From Lewinellaceae bacterium (lineage in GTDB: Bacteria; Bacteroidota; Bacteroidia; Chitinophagales; Saprospiraceae), in assembly GCA_020636105.1 (NCBI GenBank), contig JACJYL010000001.1, positions 1,116,001-1,180,000 on the forward strand: a stretch of DNA of 64,000 nt, read 5' to 3'. The notes beneath the pieces were generated by a model. It saw only the letters and a program-made list of their open reading frames with translations, was not told the DNA's origin and did not search any database. A program made the position numbers and the translations under genes. This document shows positions 54,670 to 62,913 of the stretch, in pieces. The stretch's first letter is position 1; every line of letters starts with the position of its first letter.

Positions 54670-55515
54670 ATGAAGTATTTAATTAATTCAATATCAAGCT
54701 GTGCTTATTGGCGCTACATTTTTTCTTTAGATGGTCTGAAATCTATACTTGCTATCTTTGGTATTTTTTGGCTCATAGTTGAAACATTGGATTTCTTTCA
54801 GGTTTATACAAGAGACCAATATGGATCATATGCATTCTTCGTATTCATTACTCTTTCTGTTCTGATTTCTATTCTTCTAAAAAGACCAATAAAATCTATC
54901 ATTATTCCTTTCAATGAATATGACTTCTCAATTGAAGTTAGGATCGCCAATTTGTTCGATATCTCAGGCGCAACTATGATTAGTACTAACACAACGTTTG
55001 AGGCAGATGTGGCTGGAGGTAAGATTGCGGTAGATAGTTTACAAGGTCAGTTTACAGCAAAGTATTATACAGGAAATCAAGGTGAATTGATAAGTAAGAT
55101 AAAAGAGGGACTGAATGCCATTAATATGACTCCTCCTTATCCAATGGGAACTACTATTTCAATACATACTCATGGAAAAACATTCTATTTTACAGTAATG
55201 GCAGAAATTGGGGAAGGAGGTAATGCTTCTTCATCCATTCCAGATATTAAAACTGCATTAAATGGATTGTGGGAATATGTAAGAATAAACGGTGAGTTAC
55301 AAGAATTAGCCGTTCCAGTGGTTGGGACTGGAAGGGGACGAATAAAAGTTTCTAGAAAAAAAATGATAGCATTGATTGCTGAATCATTTGTAAAAGCATC
55401 AATTCAAAATAAATTTTCGGATAAATTGATTATTACCATCCGGCCAGAGGATGCCCAAAATTTTGGAATAAATCTATACGAAATAAAAGACCACCTAAAG
55501 CATGTAATAAAATAA
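54670..55515 (+). CDS. thsA: Type II Thoeris effector ThsA (membrane-macro domain)
   Basis: A 281-aa protein, start taken at ATG 54670, 5 bp after thsB; an upstream start at 54631 would overlap thsB. Two membrane helices (about 18-36 and 47-65) are followed by a macro-like domain (about 80-281), with strands such as DFSIEVRIANLFDISGATMI, a ligand loop TTFEADVAGGKIAVDSLQGQ and PVVGTGRGRIKVSRKK. This TM-macro layout is that of type II Thoeris ThsA, which binds the ADP-ribose-type signal (reported as histidine-ADPR) and is thought to disrupt the membrane. Type I ThsA instead has SIR2-SLOG domains. Confidence 0.85.
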   Translation: MKYLINSISSCAYWRYIFSLDGLKSILAIFGIFWLIVETLDFFQVYTRDQYGSYAFFVFITLSVLISILLKRPIKSIIIPFNEYDFSIEVRIANLFDISGATMISTNTTFEADVAGGKIAVDSLQGQFTAKYYTGNQGELISKIKEGLNAINMTPPYPMGTTISIHTHGKTFYFTVMAEIGEGGNASSSIPDIKTALNGLWEYVRINGELQELAVPVVGTGRGRIKVSRKKMIALIAESFVKASIQNKFSDKLIITIRPEDAQNFGINLYEIKDHLKHVIK

Positions 55516-55638
55516 TAATTTGCACCTCTAAATTGATGCAGGTAGAGAACAATCTTTAGGGAACATAACCGATAGGTATATTTCAGTATTTTTGTCTTTC
55601 ATGATAATTGATTTATATTTACAAAAATCAATTCCTCC

Positions 55639-55935
55639 ATGCCAGAATTCACCTCCAACATGCAAATTATCTGCCTAGAAAGTGATGCCTTCAAAGCATT
55701 ACTGAAAGAGGTTGCTAATCAGATAAAGCAGGAGGAGATGTTCCAGTTTGATCCTTGGGTGGATGAGAAGGAGGCCATGCAGCTTTTGAAAATCGCTTCC
55801 AAAACGACTTTCCAGAAATATCGCGATGATGGGAAAATTGATTTCCGACGGATAAGCTCCAAACATATTGTTTACCGCAGGCAGTCCATTCTTGATTTTA
55901 TTGAAAACAGCACAAAATCCGAAAATGATGAATGA
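55639..55935 (+). CDS. Excisionase-like helix-turn-helix protein
   Basis: A 98-aa protein with a helical N-terminus and a MerR/excisionase-type winged HTH from about residue 38 (DPWVDEKEAMQLLKIASKTT, then FQKYRDDGKIDFRRISSKHI). Proteins of this type in Bacteroidota mobile elements act as excisionase-like or regulatory DNA-binding factors. It overlaps the next gene by about 11 bp, so the two are translated together. It is the first backbone gene after the Thoeris cargo. Confidence 0.75.
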   Translation: MPEFTSNMQIICLESDAFKALLKEVANQIKQEEMFQFDPWVDEKEAMQLLKIASKTTFQKYRDDGKIDFRRISSKHIVYRRQSILDFIENSTKSENDE

Positions 55936-56191
55936 TGAAAAAGACAGGCTGGCTGGCTTTAATACCGGCTATCTGATCGGGAAATACCGTACACCTCTTG
56001 GCAAGCAACTGACAGAAGGCTTGCAGGGCGTTGAAACGCCTTTTTTTGAGGGGTTTGTTGAAGGAAGTGAGCTTTCTATTAAAGAGAAGGGTAAAGAGAA
56101 GTTTTTGGATGCTTTGCGGAAGGATACTTTACCTCCTCCAGTTGCTAAAGATAAAAACAAAGACGATAAGGAAATGGATTTCGAAAAATGA
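55925..56191 (+). CDS. Small mobile-element protein of unknown function
   Basis: An 88-aa frame beginning MMNDEKDRLAGFNTGYLIGK, which overlaps the HTH stop. It is charged, with a Lys/Asp-rich C-terminus (AKDKNKDDKEMDFEK) and no membrane segment. The operon-style overlap with the excisionase-like gene supports it as real. No family recognised. Confidence 0.55.
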   Translation: MMNDEKDRLAGFNTGYLIGKYRTPLGKQLTEGLQGVETPFFEGFVEGSELSIKEKGKEKFLDALRKDTLPPPVAKDKNKDDKEMDFEK

Positions 56192-56207
56192 TTATATTTT
56201 TTCCCCG

Positions 56208-56723
56208 ATGAGTAGTTCTTCAAAAACAATAATAATTTTACTGCTAATTCTTGCAATATTAGGCTTTGCCGTTTATCATGGATATTTCCCAACCAAGCTT
56301 GGTAACGTGGCAGAATTTGATAAGATTGAACAAGAAATTCCTTCTGAAAATAATTTTGAAGGTTCTTGGGAATTACGTTCTGTTTTAAAAAATTGTATCA
56401 ATGAAGAAAGATTAAATGGCGTAGAAGTTCTATATCAAATAGAAATTACGCAAAATAGAAAATCAGTCATAAAAGGAACAGGAAAAAAAATTGGAGAATG
56501 GGTAAATGGGAAATTTGTTCCTTTATCTCACAAAGATGTACTTTTGGAAGGCATCATAAAAAATGGTCAATTAGTTGCGAAATTATTTGAAAATGGTTTA
56601 GATAGAGAATTAACGGGTGAAATGAATTTTGATGTTGAAAATTCCAGATTCGAGTACCATGCTGAATACAAAGGAATAAAGGGGAATTGTGATGGGGATG
56701 CAGTGTTAAAAAGAAAAAATTAA
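56208..56723 (+). CDS. Membrane-anchored protein of unknown function
   Basis: A 171-aa protein from ATG 56208, 16 bp after the previous stop. One N-terminal membrane helix (IIILLLILAILGFAVYHGYF, about 8-27) is followed by a periplasmic beta-rich domain with a lipocalin-like opening (NNFEGSWELRSVLKNCINEE). The frame is open further upstream but overlaps the neighbour there. No family recognised. It converges on repA. Confidence 0.55.
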   Translation: MSSSSKTIIILLLILAILGFAVYHGYFPTKLGNVAEFDKIEQEIPSENNFEGSWELRSVLKNCINEERLNGVEVLYQIEITQNRKSVIKGTGKKIGEWVNGKFVPLSHKDVLLEGIIKNGQLVAKLFENGLDRELTGEMNFDVENSRFEYHAEYKGIKGNCDGDAVLKRKN

Positions 56724-56725
56724 TA

Positions 56726-57748
56726 CTACCCACCCACCTTCCTCCTCACAAACCCCACAAAAGCACCATCCACATTCTCCGGCCTAAACCCATTGAGCAA
56801 GGATTGCGAAAACTGCTGATGGATCGAGTAAAAATCCAGGCCAGTACCGGAATTTTCGACAATCTCCCTGCAACGTAGGATGGTTTCCGGTTTGATGTAG
56901 GGCAGATCATCAATTTCGATAATTGGTTTTCGGATTCGGAAGGTGACGAGGTCATTATCGGAAATGCCGATGGTGTAATCCGGCAGATGATTGGATTTTA
57001 CGATTTCTTTGATGAAGAAACGGAATTTTGGGAGTGTGGAGGTTGATCCGGTTTTCTCTTTCAGTTTGTCCAGGCTTATAGGCCATTCCGATTGGTTGCC
57101 GCAGTGTTTGCGGGCGATTTCGTAAATCCGGCGTTCCAGGGCTTTGCCGAGGCGAAAATAATCAGGGTGAATGGTGAGGACCTCTTTTCCGATAATGGAA
57201 TTGTAAAACCAGTCAGAAAGTGTTATTTGCAGTTTTATCATTCTGTCCTTTACCCGGCTGCTTTCCACTATTTCATAGCTTTCAATCAACCCAAAAGCGC
57301 TGGTTATTTCCCGTTTATTGGTTGTGATGTTTGTTTTGACACTTACACCTTTCAGCCTATCCAGAGCTTTTTTCAAGAGTTTATAGCTTTTTCCGTTTGT
57401 CTGTCGGTTGGTAGCCACCAATAGGTCGTGACTGGAAACTCTCAATGTTTTGGGCGGAATGATACCTTTGTTGATTTGTTCCATCAAAAGTGATCCACAA
57501 TACAGCAACACATCCTTATCAAAAATAGTGGGCAGACCGTCAGTGGTTGGCTTTATTGTAATCTTAATATTGCCGTTTTGATACTCCAGGTCCCTGACAT
57601 CCTTTTTCTTGGAAAGTGAAAATAATGGATGCTCCATTGAGGCAATATCATCTTTGAAAGGCAGGCTATCGAAAATATCTGCAATAAAGAAATCTTTCGT
57701 GGGGTGCCTGTCGGGCAAAAGAGATAAGTTTTTTGAGGCTTCAGTCAT
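56726..57748 (-). CDS. Plasmid replication initiator protein A
   Basis: A 340-aa protein matching the replication initiator A (RPA) family. The conserved opening is MEHPLFSLSKKKDVRDLEY (about 38-56), followed by GLPTIFDKDVLLYCGSLL (about 70-87), LLKKALDRLKGVSV and the winged-helix region LGKALERRIYEIARKHCG (about 199-216). It would bind the iterons directly upstream of its own start (57759-57980) and open the origin. Length is normal and the frame intact, so the element may still replicate as a plasmid or have done so recently. Confidence 0.88.
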   Translation of the reverse strand: MTEASKNLSLLPDRHPTKDFFIADIFDSLPFKDDIASMEHPLFSLSKKKDVRDLEYQNGNIKITIKPTTDGLPTIFDKDVLLYCGSLLMEQINKGIIPPKTLRVSSHDLLVATNRQTNGKSYKLLKKALDRLKGVSVKTNITTNKREITSAFGLIESYEIVESSRVKDRMIKLQITLSDWFYNSIIGKEVLTIHPDYFRLGKALERRIYEIARKHCGNQSEWPISLDKLKEKTGSTSTLPKFRFFIKEIVKSNHLPDYTIGISDNDLVTFRIRKPIIEIDDLPYIKPETILRCREIVENSGTGLDFYSIHQQFSQSLLNGFRPENVDGAFVGFVRRKVGG

Positions 57749-57758
57749 ACGTTATCTT

Positions 57759-57980
57759 CGGTACTTCAGGAATCATATTACCGCTTTTTACAACTATTTC
57801 AAGCCAAAATTTCGGTACTTCAGGAACGATCACCCTGATATTCCGTTTTTGGTAGATAATTTAAGATCAATTCCTCAATTCATCATTTCAAAAACCGTTC
57901 GATACTTTAGGAATTTCCATACGGTACTTCAGGAATTTCCGTTCGATACTTTGGGAATAGCCGTACGGTACTTTAGGAAT
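57759..57980. repeat. Iteron array (candidate origin of replication)
   Basis: Six copies of CGRTACTTYRGGAAY start at 57759, 57813, 57900, 57922, 57944 and 57966. The last four are spaced exactly 22 bp apart, two helical turns. The array lies between repA and parA, the classic place for Rep-binding iterons of a theta-type plasmid. The two outlying copies nearer repA may serve autoregulation. Confidence 0.9.
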
Positions 57981-58393
57981 CCCTAATATTATGGAAGCCG
58001 CAGTTTCCCAAATTTTCAAGCGATCCTTTGAGGGCGTAACACTACACTAACGTAAGTATTAACATATAATAACACTAAGCACCTACCCTCCGTTCGCATT
58101 CGCTCACTCCGCCCGATGCTTCGCATCGCCTTGTAATGAGTTCGCTAAGGCTCACCATTCTCAAAATTTACTACTGAAAAGAGAATCTTTATGGATTTTG
58201 ATAAATGATCTTGAAGATAAAGGTATCTGCTTATGGAGTAAATAAGAATTCTTTAAAGCACGAAAGCACGACATCGTTGCATCTTTACATCGTGCCAGCA
58301 CGAAAACCGCCTTTCTTTCAGTCTTCCTTTCGTTTTTTCTGCAATTAAACGATTTCTTCTGCTAAGATCAGCAAATAACAAAAGGAAGGAATT
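57981..58393. other. Origin-proximal region with partition-like repeats
   Basis: No gene. An A+T-rich stretch near 58050 (TAACATATAATAACACTAAG) suits DNA unwinding. CGATGCTTCGCATCG near 58113 is a hairpin. Three AGCACGA words (58257, 58265, 58297) and the inverted pair GCACGA/TCGTGC (58266-58271, 58290-58295) follow just before parA. The exact 14-mer AGCACGACATCGTT at 58265 recurs at 59280. Confidence 0.65.
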
Positions 58394-59044
58394 ATGAGAA
58401 CTGGTGTACTTTCCCAAAAAGGTGGTGTTGGAAAATCTACTCTGGTGCGTTCGCTGGCGGTTGAATTTGCCCGTAACAAGTGGAATGTCAAAATTGCTGA
58501 TATGGATTTAAAACAGTCCACATCTACAATCTGGAACCGCAAAAGAATGGATAATGAAATTGTTCCGGGGATTTCTGCCGAGCCTTTTTCTTCGGTGAAG
58601 GATGTTTTAAAAATTGAGCCAAACCATGATTTGGTCATTTTTGACGGAGTAGGACAGGCAGATGGACAAACACTTGAAATTGCGAAAGTGTGTGATTTTG
58701 TCATTTTACCAAGCGGCGTAACCGCAGATGACCTTGAGCCGCAGGTGAAGCTCGCCCATGAATTGAAAAAGAAAGGCGTTCCATCCGCAAAAATCGGATT
58801 TTGCTTGAGTCGGGTTGGCAACAGCAAAAATGAGTTTGAGGCAGCAAGGGAGTACATTACCATTTCCGGATATACTTACCTGGGGATGATCCCTGAAAAA
58901 ACATCAATCGGTCAATGCTCGGATGAAGGATTGGCAGCCAATGAAACAAAATATCCGTCAATAAATTTGGTCGTGGATGAATTAATTCAAAATATTTATA
59001 ATCAGGTAATGCAACTTAATGATGAGGAGGTGCAGTATGGCTAA
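58394..59044 (+). CDS. ParA-family partition ATPase
   Basis: A 216-aa deviant-Walker ATPase. The motif is SQKGGVGKSTLVRSLAVEFA (residues 6-25, Lys at the start and GKST at the end), with Walker B-like LVIFDGVGQADGQT (about 79-92). It is the small type with no N-terminal HTH, as in type Ib partition systems. AAAGGAAGGA just before the ATG is a good ribosome-binding site for this group. The stop overlaps the next start, typical of ParA with a small DNA-binding partner. Confidence 0.9.
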   Translation: MRTGVLSQKGGVGKSTLVRSLAVEFARNKWNVKIADMDLKQSTSTIWNRKRMDNEIVPGISAEPFSSVKDVLKIEPNHDLVIFDGVGQADGQTLEIAKVCDFVILPSGVTADDLEPQVKLAHELKKKGVPSAKIGFCLSRVGNSKNEFEAAREYITISGYTYLGMIPEKTSIGQCSDEGLAANETKYPSINLVVDELIQNIYNQVMQLNDEEVQYG

Positions 59045-59273
59045 TCTCGCCAAACCCAATAAATCTGTTCAACGAAAAGGTATGCCTCCAAAAGAAGAAG
59101 AGGCCAGTGACAATATGCCTGTTACTGAAAAGGAGGAAAAGAAACCGCTTAATTTCAAGGTGCCTTCGTCGTTTAGAAAGAAATTCAAAAACTTTGCTAC
59201 CAACCATGAAATGCCAATGAGCGAATTGCTCATTTTATGTTTTGAAGAGTACGAAAAGAAGAAATCCATATAG
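59037..59273 (+). CDS. Small ribbon-helix-helix-like partner of ParA
   Basis: A 78-aa protein beginning at ATG 59037, which overlaps the parA stop; GAGGAGG lies 7 bp upstream. A Lys/Glu-rich flexible N-terminus is followed by a C-terminal ribbon-helix-helix pattern (KPLNFKVPSSFRKKFKNFAT, then MPMSELLILCFEEYEKK). This is how ParG/ParB-like partners in small partition systems are built: the ribbon binds the centromere and the tail stimulates ParA. The AGCACGACATCGTT sites on both sides of parA are candidate targets. Confidence 0.7.
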   Translation: MANLAKPNKSVQRKGMPPKEEEASDNMPVTEKEEKKPLNFKVPSSFRKKFKNFATNHEMPMSELLILCFEEYEKKKSI

Positions 59274-59279
59274 CAAGAA

Positions 59280-59293
59280 AGCACGACATCGTT
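59280..59293. repeat. Second copy of the 14-bp partition-like motif
   Basis: AGCACGACATCGTT, identical to 58265-58278, lies 7 bp after the ribbon-helix-helix gene and 28 bp before the primase start. It could be an operator or centromere half-site. Confidence 0.6.
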
Positions 59294-59321
59294 TTTTCTT
59301 TAAAGCCAGATTTAACGAAAT

Positions 59322-60221
59322 ATGAATACAGAGCAAGCCAAGAAAATATCCCTGCCAGAGATTATGTCCCGTCTTGGATATGAACCGATTTCCATAAAAA
59401 AGGGCGGGAATGAATATTGGTATCAATCTCCTTTCCGAACAGAGCAGGAGGCCTCTTTTCATACTTCATACCTTGGCGGAAAATGGATTTGGAATGATTT
59501 CGGTGATATGGGAGGCACGGTTATTGATTTTATCCTGCGACATGAAAATCTTTCCAATGTTTCAGATGCCCTTCAATTCCTGGATAGGATGCTTTATTCG
59601 AAGAAGTTTGAAAAAACAAAAGGGGCAAGATCGCAGAACCTTTTTTCTTCTCAAAAGCCCAATTCCACGCTGGAGCTTGTGGAAGTAGTCAGGCTGTCCA
59701 ATAAGGCTTTGTTGGGTTATTTGGCCGGAGAGCGCAAGATCAGCCTTGATGTAGTTTTTCCTTACCTGTCAGAGATTCACTACAAGAATACTGAAAGTGG
59801 TAAAACCTACTTTGCATTTGGCATCCAAAACAAATCGGACGGTTTTGAAATCCGCAACCGGTATTTCAAAAGCAGTATCGGCAAAAAGGATTTTTCCTTT
59901 TTCAAAGGTGCAGGTGACAATACCTCCGTGCTTGTTTTTGAAGGATTCCTGGACTTCCTGAGCTATCTGACCCATCAGATAATCACCCTTCCACAGGAAG
60001 ATGTTATTATTCTTAATTCAGCTTCCTATAAAAATCCCGTGCTGGATTTCATTAAAGCCCACGGTTATCAAACAGCCTTTACCTTTTTCGATAATGACAA
60101 AACCGGGGAGCAGATCACAGATCAGTTTTTGAGCGATTTGGCAGCGACACAGGTAAAACCTATGAATCATCTTTACGCCGGGTTTAAAGATTACAATGAC
60201 TTTCTGACCCACCGTTTTTAG
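59322..60221 (+). CDS. CHC2/TOPRIM primase-like protein of mobile elements
   Basis: A 299-aa protein of the type common on Bacteroidota mobile elements. The N-terminal zinc-finger-like region reads YWYQSPFRTEQEASFHTS, followed by KWIWNDFGDMGGTVIDFI. The C-terminal TOPRIM domain has Glu in VLVFEGFLDFLSYL (about 206-219) and the Asp pair in AFTFFDNDKTG (about 250-260). The zinc-ligand cysteines of true CHC2 are replaced, so zinc binding is doubtful. It would prime or process the element's DNA during replication or transfer. Confidence 0.8.
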   Translation: MNTEQAKKISLPEIMSRLGYEPISIKKGGNEYWYQSPFRTEQEASFHTSYLGGKWIWNDFGDMGGTVIDFILRHENLSNVSDALQFLDRMLYSKKFEKTKGARSQNLFSSQKPNSTLELVEVVRLSNKALLGYLAGERKISLDVVFPYLSEIHYKNTESGKTYFAFGIQNKSDGFEIRNRYFKSSIGKKDFSFFKGAGDNTSVLVFEGFLDFLSYLTHQIITLPQEDVIILNSASYKNPVLDFIKAHGYQTAFTFFDNDKTGEQITDQFLSDLAATQVKPMNHLYAGFKDYNDFLTHRF

Positions 60222-60377
60222 GGAATTGCCTTTGATCGTTTTCGTTATTATGCTTCCATTTTCTACTTAATTTTCACACAAGTTTCCGGTCTTTCAATGA
60301 GTTCACCGGCCAATTGTTCCCATTTTTAAAGAACAAACCTCCCCTCCGATATACATTCCCGCATAAATCCGCCAAGT
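60222..60377. other. Spacer after the primase gene
   Basis: No gene seen. With the terminator and the ssb leader it makes up a stretch of 293 bp. Confidence 0.3.
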
Positions 60378-60414
60378 AAAAAAACGGCTTTCCGGGGGAA
60401 GCCTTCCGTTTTTT
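60378..60414. terminator. Bidirectional terminator after the primase gene
   Basis: AAAAAAACGG and CCGTTTTTT close a stem with inner TTTCC/GGGAA pairing; A and T runs flank it. It separates the primase from ssb. Confidence 0.7.
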
Positions 60415-60514
60415 GTACTTCCTGCCCGTGAGCGAGCCTTTGCAGATTTCTTTGCTTGAAATGCTTTTTGCTGAGGGGTATAAGTTTTATTAATCTTAAA
60501 AATGGAGAATCAAA

Positions 60515-60919
60515 ATGGCTTATAACTGTAAAATTGAACTAAACGGCAATCTTGGCGCTGATCCCAAAGTGATCGATAAAAATGGTAAGACCTTCATCGC
60601 TCTTCGCGTAGCGACAAAAGACAGCTACCCTGAAAAAGAAGGTGAAACAACAGTCTGGAAAGATAGTAAAACAACCCTTTGGCATGATGTTTTGGTATTC
60701 CGCCCGATTGCGGTTGAAATCGCCAAAAAGCTTGAAAAAGGTGATCGTGTAGAAATCATCGGTTCCCTTTCCTATCGTCCTTTTAAAGACGACCAGGGTT
60801 TTACAAAATACCAGGCTTCTATCATCGGATCATTCATTCAGAAAGTTGAATTCAACAGTGCTGATGAACCTACCGAAGAAGAAATTTCTGCGGCTTCGGA
60901 AGAAGTTCCGAGAAGTTAA
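60515..60919 (+). CDS. ssb: Single-stranded DNA-binding protein of the mobile element
   Basis: A 134-aa OB-fold protein opening YNCKIELNGNLGADPKVIDK, with IALRVATKDSYP and the strand WHDVLVFRPIAVEIAKKLEK, and DRVEIIGSLSYRPFKDDQG. The tail is short and acidic but does not end in the usual DDDIPF-like tip, so contacts with host replication proteins may differ. It is likely the element's own SSB, in addition to a chromosomal one. The gene is monocistronic, with a terminator 10 bp after the stop. Confidence 0.88.
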   Translation: MAYNCKIELNGNLGADPKVIDKNGKTFIALRVATKDSYPEKEGETTVWKDSKTTLWHDVLVFRPIAVEIAKKLEKGDRVEIIGSLSYRPFKDDQGFTKYQASIIGSFIQKVEFNSADEPTEEEISAASEEVPRS

Positions 60920-60929
60920 TCAACTTCAA

Positions 60930-60953
60930 TGGCAGGAGATTTTTGTCTCCTGC
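60930..60953 (+). terminator. Terminator after ssb
   Basis: GGCAGGAGA and TCTCCTGCC form a perfect 9-bp stem with a 6-nt loop; CTTTTTTC follows a few bases later. Confidence 0.75.
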
Positions 60954-60956
60954 CTA

Positions 60957-61328
60957 TTATGCTTTTTTCATTGTTGATTGGACAAGCTTATCAATTTGGT
61001 TTTTCAATTGCCGGGCAGTCAAAATGGATTTCGTCCTTTCATCATAAAAACCGGCCTCATCCAAAGTATGTTCCAACAGATTCTTTAGTGTCTCAGGCCT
61101 TTTAAAAGCACAGTTCACGGTACAGGTCAAATCTGAGGGCTGGCCGGAGAATGAAATGACTTTCACATCTTCTTTGGAAAGTTCATTTAAGCATTCTATC
61201 ATTTTACCTGCAAATGCTAAACCTGAGTCGTCCTGGATGAAAACAATCTCCCAACAAATTGGGAAATCTGAGTTTATTTTAGAATTGTTAAAGGTGAAAT
61301 CAGTGATGCCTTTAAGAGGATGATACAT
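60957..61328 (-). CDS. Hypothetical protein of the mobile element (123 aa)
   Basis: A complete frame from ATG 61328 ending beside the ssb terminator. It has an alpha/beta composition (CWEIVFIQDDSGLAFAGKMI, DVKVISFSGQPSDLTCTVNC). The order of short strands and helices could suit a small regulatory domain, but no family is recognised. It diverges from the DUF697-like gene at 61464. Confidence 0.5.
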   Translation of the reverse strand: MYHPLKGITDFTFNNSKINSDFPICWEIVFIQDDSGLAFAGKMIECLNELSKEDVKVISFSGQPSDLTCTVNCAFKRPETLKNLLEHTLDEAGFYDERTKSILTARQLKNQIDKLVQSTMKKA

Positions 61329-61463
61329 TTATTACTCCCGTTCTTGCCAATTATCAATAATGCAAAAAAAGTCAAAATGCGTAAATTTTGCATTTTTTTA
61401 ATTTTGACAAAACTTTTTTCGTCAATTCTACGTTTTTATATTTTTATTCTCAAAATATCAATC

Positions 61464-61922
61464 ATGGCAAAAGCAAAAATTGTATCAAGGGATCTTGTTA
61501 ATAGTTATACAATTGGAGGCGGAGCTTTTTCTATAATTCCAATTCCCGGGATTCACTCAATAGGATTGACAGTCGCAGAAGCTAAATTAGCTGCTGATAT
61601 CGCTCGTATATATGGTTTAAAACCAATTGGTATTATTTGGACAATTATCCTAAAAGGAATAATGCTTCATTGTGGAGGAAGCCTATTATTGAAAGGATTA
61701 GGTGAATTTCTTAATGTAATTCCCATTTTTGGTTGGTTAGCAAAACCACTTGTTGCCTCCACGGTCATTAAAGGATTTGGTGAATTGGTGATTTTGTACT
61801 TCGAGGATAGGTTCCCAGAGCAGGAAGCGTATGTTAAACCAACATTGAAAAAAATGTTAATTGCATTTAGCGGAGCTGCAGCAGCACACGAGATAACTGA
61901 ATGGTATCATAAAAACGATTAG
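61464..61922 (+). CDS. DUF697-like small membrane protein
   Basis: A 152-aa protein from ATG 61464. It has two hydrophobic hairpins (GGGAFSIIPIPGIHSIGLTV and FLNVIPIFGWLAKPLVASTV) in the same order as the core protein at 40558-41268, including the IP-x-PG-like turn and the central LxxxIPxxG motif. It lacks the SHOCT tail. The upstream frame (from 61320) is open but the conserved part starts here. Function unknown; related proteins associate with membranes or with GTPases. Confidence 0.6.
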   Translation: MAKAKIVSRDLVNSYTIGGGAFSIIPIPGIHSIGLTVAEAKLAADIARIYGLKPIGIIWTIILKGIMLHCGGSLLLKGLGEFLNVIPIFGWLAKPLVASTVIKGFGELVILYFEDRFPEQEAYVKPTLKKMLIAFSGAAAAHEITEWYHKND

Positions 61923-61944
61923 TAATTAGGCTTCTATACTCTAA

Positions 61945-62331
61945 TTAAAAAATCAGTGTAATTACCGAAATAATCCAACCAAGAACTAACAAAATTGAAA
62001 ATACTCGTCGAGTTGGATTTAACTTCCAAGGAGTTGGAAATGGAAAATTTTTTTTAACTAATCCTGCGAGAATCCTACGTACTGCATAAATTGCAATTCC
62101 ACCAACTACTAAATCATCTATTATTATCCAAAAAGGATCAAAAATAATATAAAGCAATGCAGCTAAAGAGGTTCCAATTACTTTGGTATATCCTCCAACA
62201 TTTGCACCAATCAAAGCAAATCTCGCAGCAGTTGCGTTGGAAAATTGTGCGGGATTAAATGAAAATGACCAAATTGCAAAAAGGAAAGGAACTAATATGG
62301 TGACTGGCCATTGGATAATAGATAATTCCAT
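61945..62331 (-). CDS. Small multi-pass membrane protein of unknown function
   Basis: A 128-aa hydrophobic protein with helices around 8-24, 33-52, 57-76 and 105-125. It has the short motif FNPAQFSNATAARFALIGA near the first loop. No family recognised. It is on the minus strand with the next two genes and may form a unit with them. Confidence 0.5.
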   Translation of the reverse strand: MELSIIQWPVTILVPFLFAIWSFSFNPAQFSNATAARFALIGANVGGYTKVIGTSLAALLYIIFDPFWIIIDDLVVGGIAIYAVRRILAGLVKKNFPFPTPWKLNPTRRVFSILLVLGWIISVITLIF

Positions 62332-62374
62332 AGATATCTTTTTTTTAAATGAAAATTTAGAAAAGACCTCTTTT

Positions 62375-62905
62375 TTAGGTGCCTTTTAATTCATTATAGA
62401 CCTGAATAATAGATTGATAAGTTTCAGGCTCTGGATTTTGAAAATATTCCCTTGTTGCTTCATCTTCAACTATTTGCTTGATTTCCAAATGCTTTTGTTT
62501 GCGGAAACGTTCCTTATTAATTCGATTTGCCAAATAATAATCACATAATATTTCATATTGATTTAACAAACTTTCGACAGCAGCTTTGAAAAGTTGCTCA
62601 TATCGGAGAAGGTCTTTCTTCGAGGAATCAGGTTGAAATTGCGAAATTTCTTGTGCAACTTCATGAAGTTTATACTTTGCCAGGTTTATTTCTCTAGTTA
62701 TCGTATGCTCAAAGCCATCTCTTGAAACTTCTATAGCTTCACCTGATTTCTCTATTGCTTTTTTGGCTTGGCTCAAACCTAAATCTACTTTTCCTCTAAT
62801 TTCTTTATTATGCGCTTTTTGGCCAAAACGGAAATATAGAGAAACTATTAATGAGATAACAGAAATTAGAATGGCTATGCCAGATAAATAAACTTCTATT
62901 GCCAT
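62375..62905 (-). CDS. Membrane-anchored coiled-coil protein
   Basis: A 176-aa protein with an N-terminal membrane helix (about 5-26, VYLSGIAILISVISLIVSLY). A charged helical cytoplasmic part follows (KKAIEKSGEAIEVSRDGFEH, then YEQLFKAAVESLLNQYEILC). The topology and length suit a sensor or anchoring protein. No motif identifies a family. Confidence 0.5.
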   Translation of the reverse strand: MAIEVYLSGIAILISVISLIVSLYFRFGQKAHNKEIRGKVDLGLSQAKKAIEKSGEAIEVSRDGFEHTITREINLAKYKLHEVAQEISQFQPDSSKKDLLRYEQLFKAAVESLLNQYEILCDYYLANRINKERFRKQKHLEIKQIVEDEATREYFQNPEPETYQSIIQVYNELKGT

Positions 62906-62913
62906 GTTGAGGA

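Noticed and set aside
57759..57980. Considered as a CRISPR array
   Set aside because: The repeats are 15 bp in 22-bp steps with no unique spacers of normal length and no cas genes; the iteron interpretation beside repA fits.
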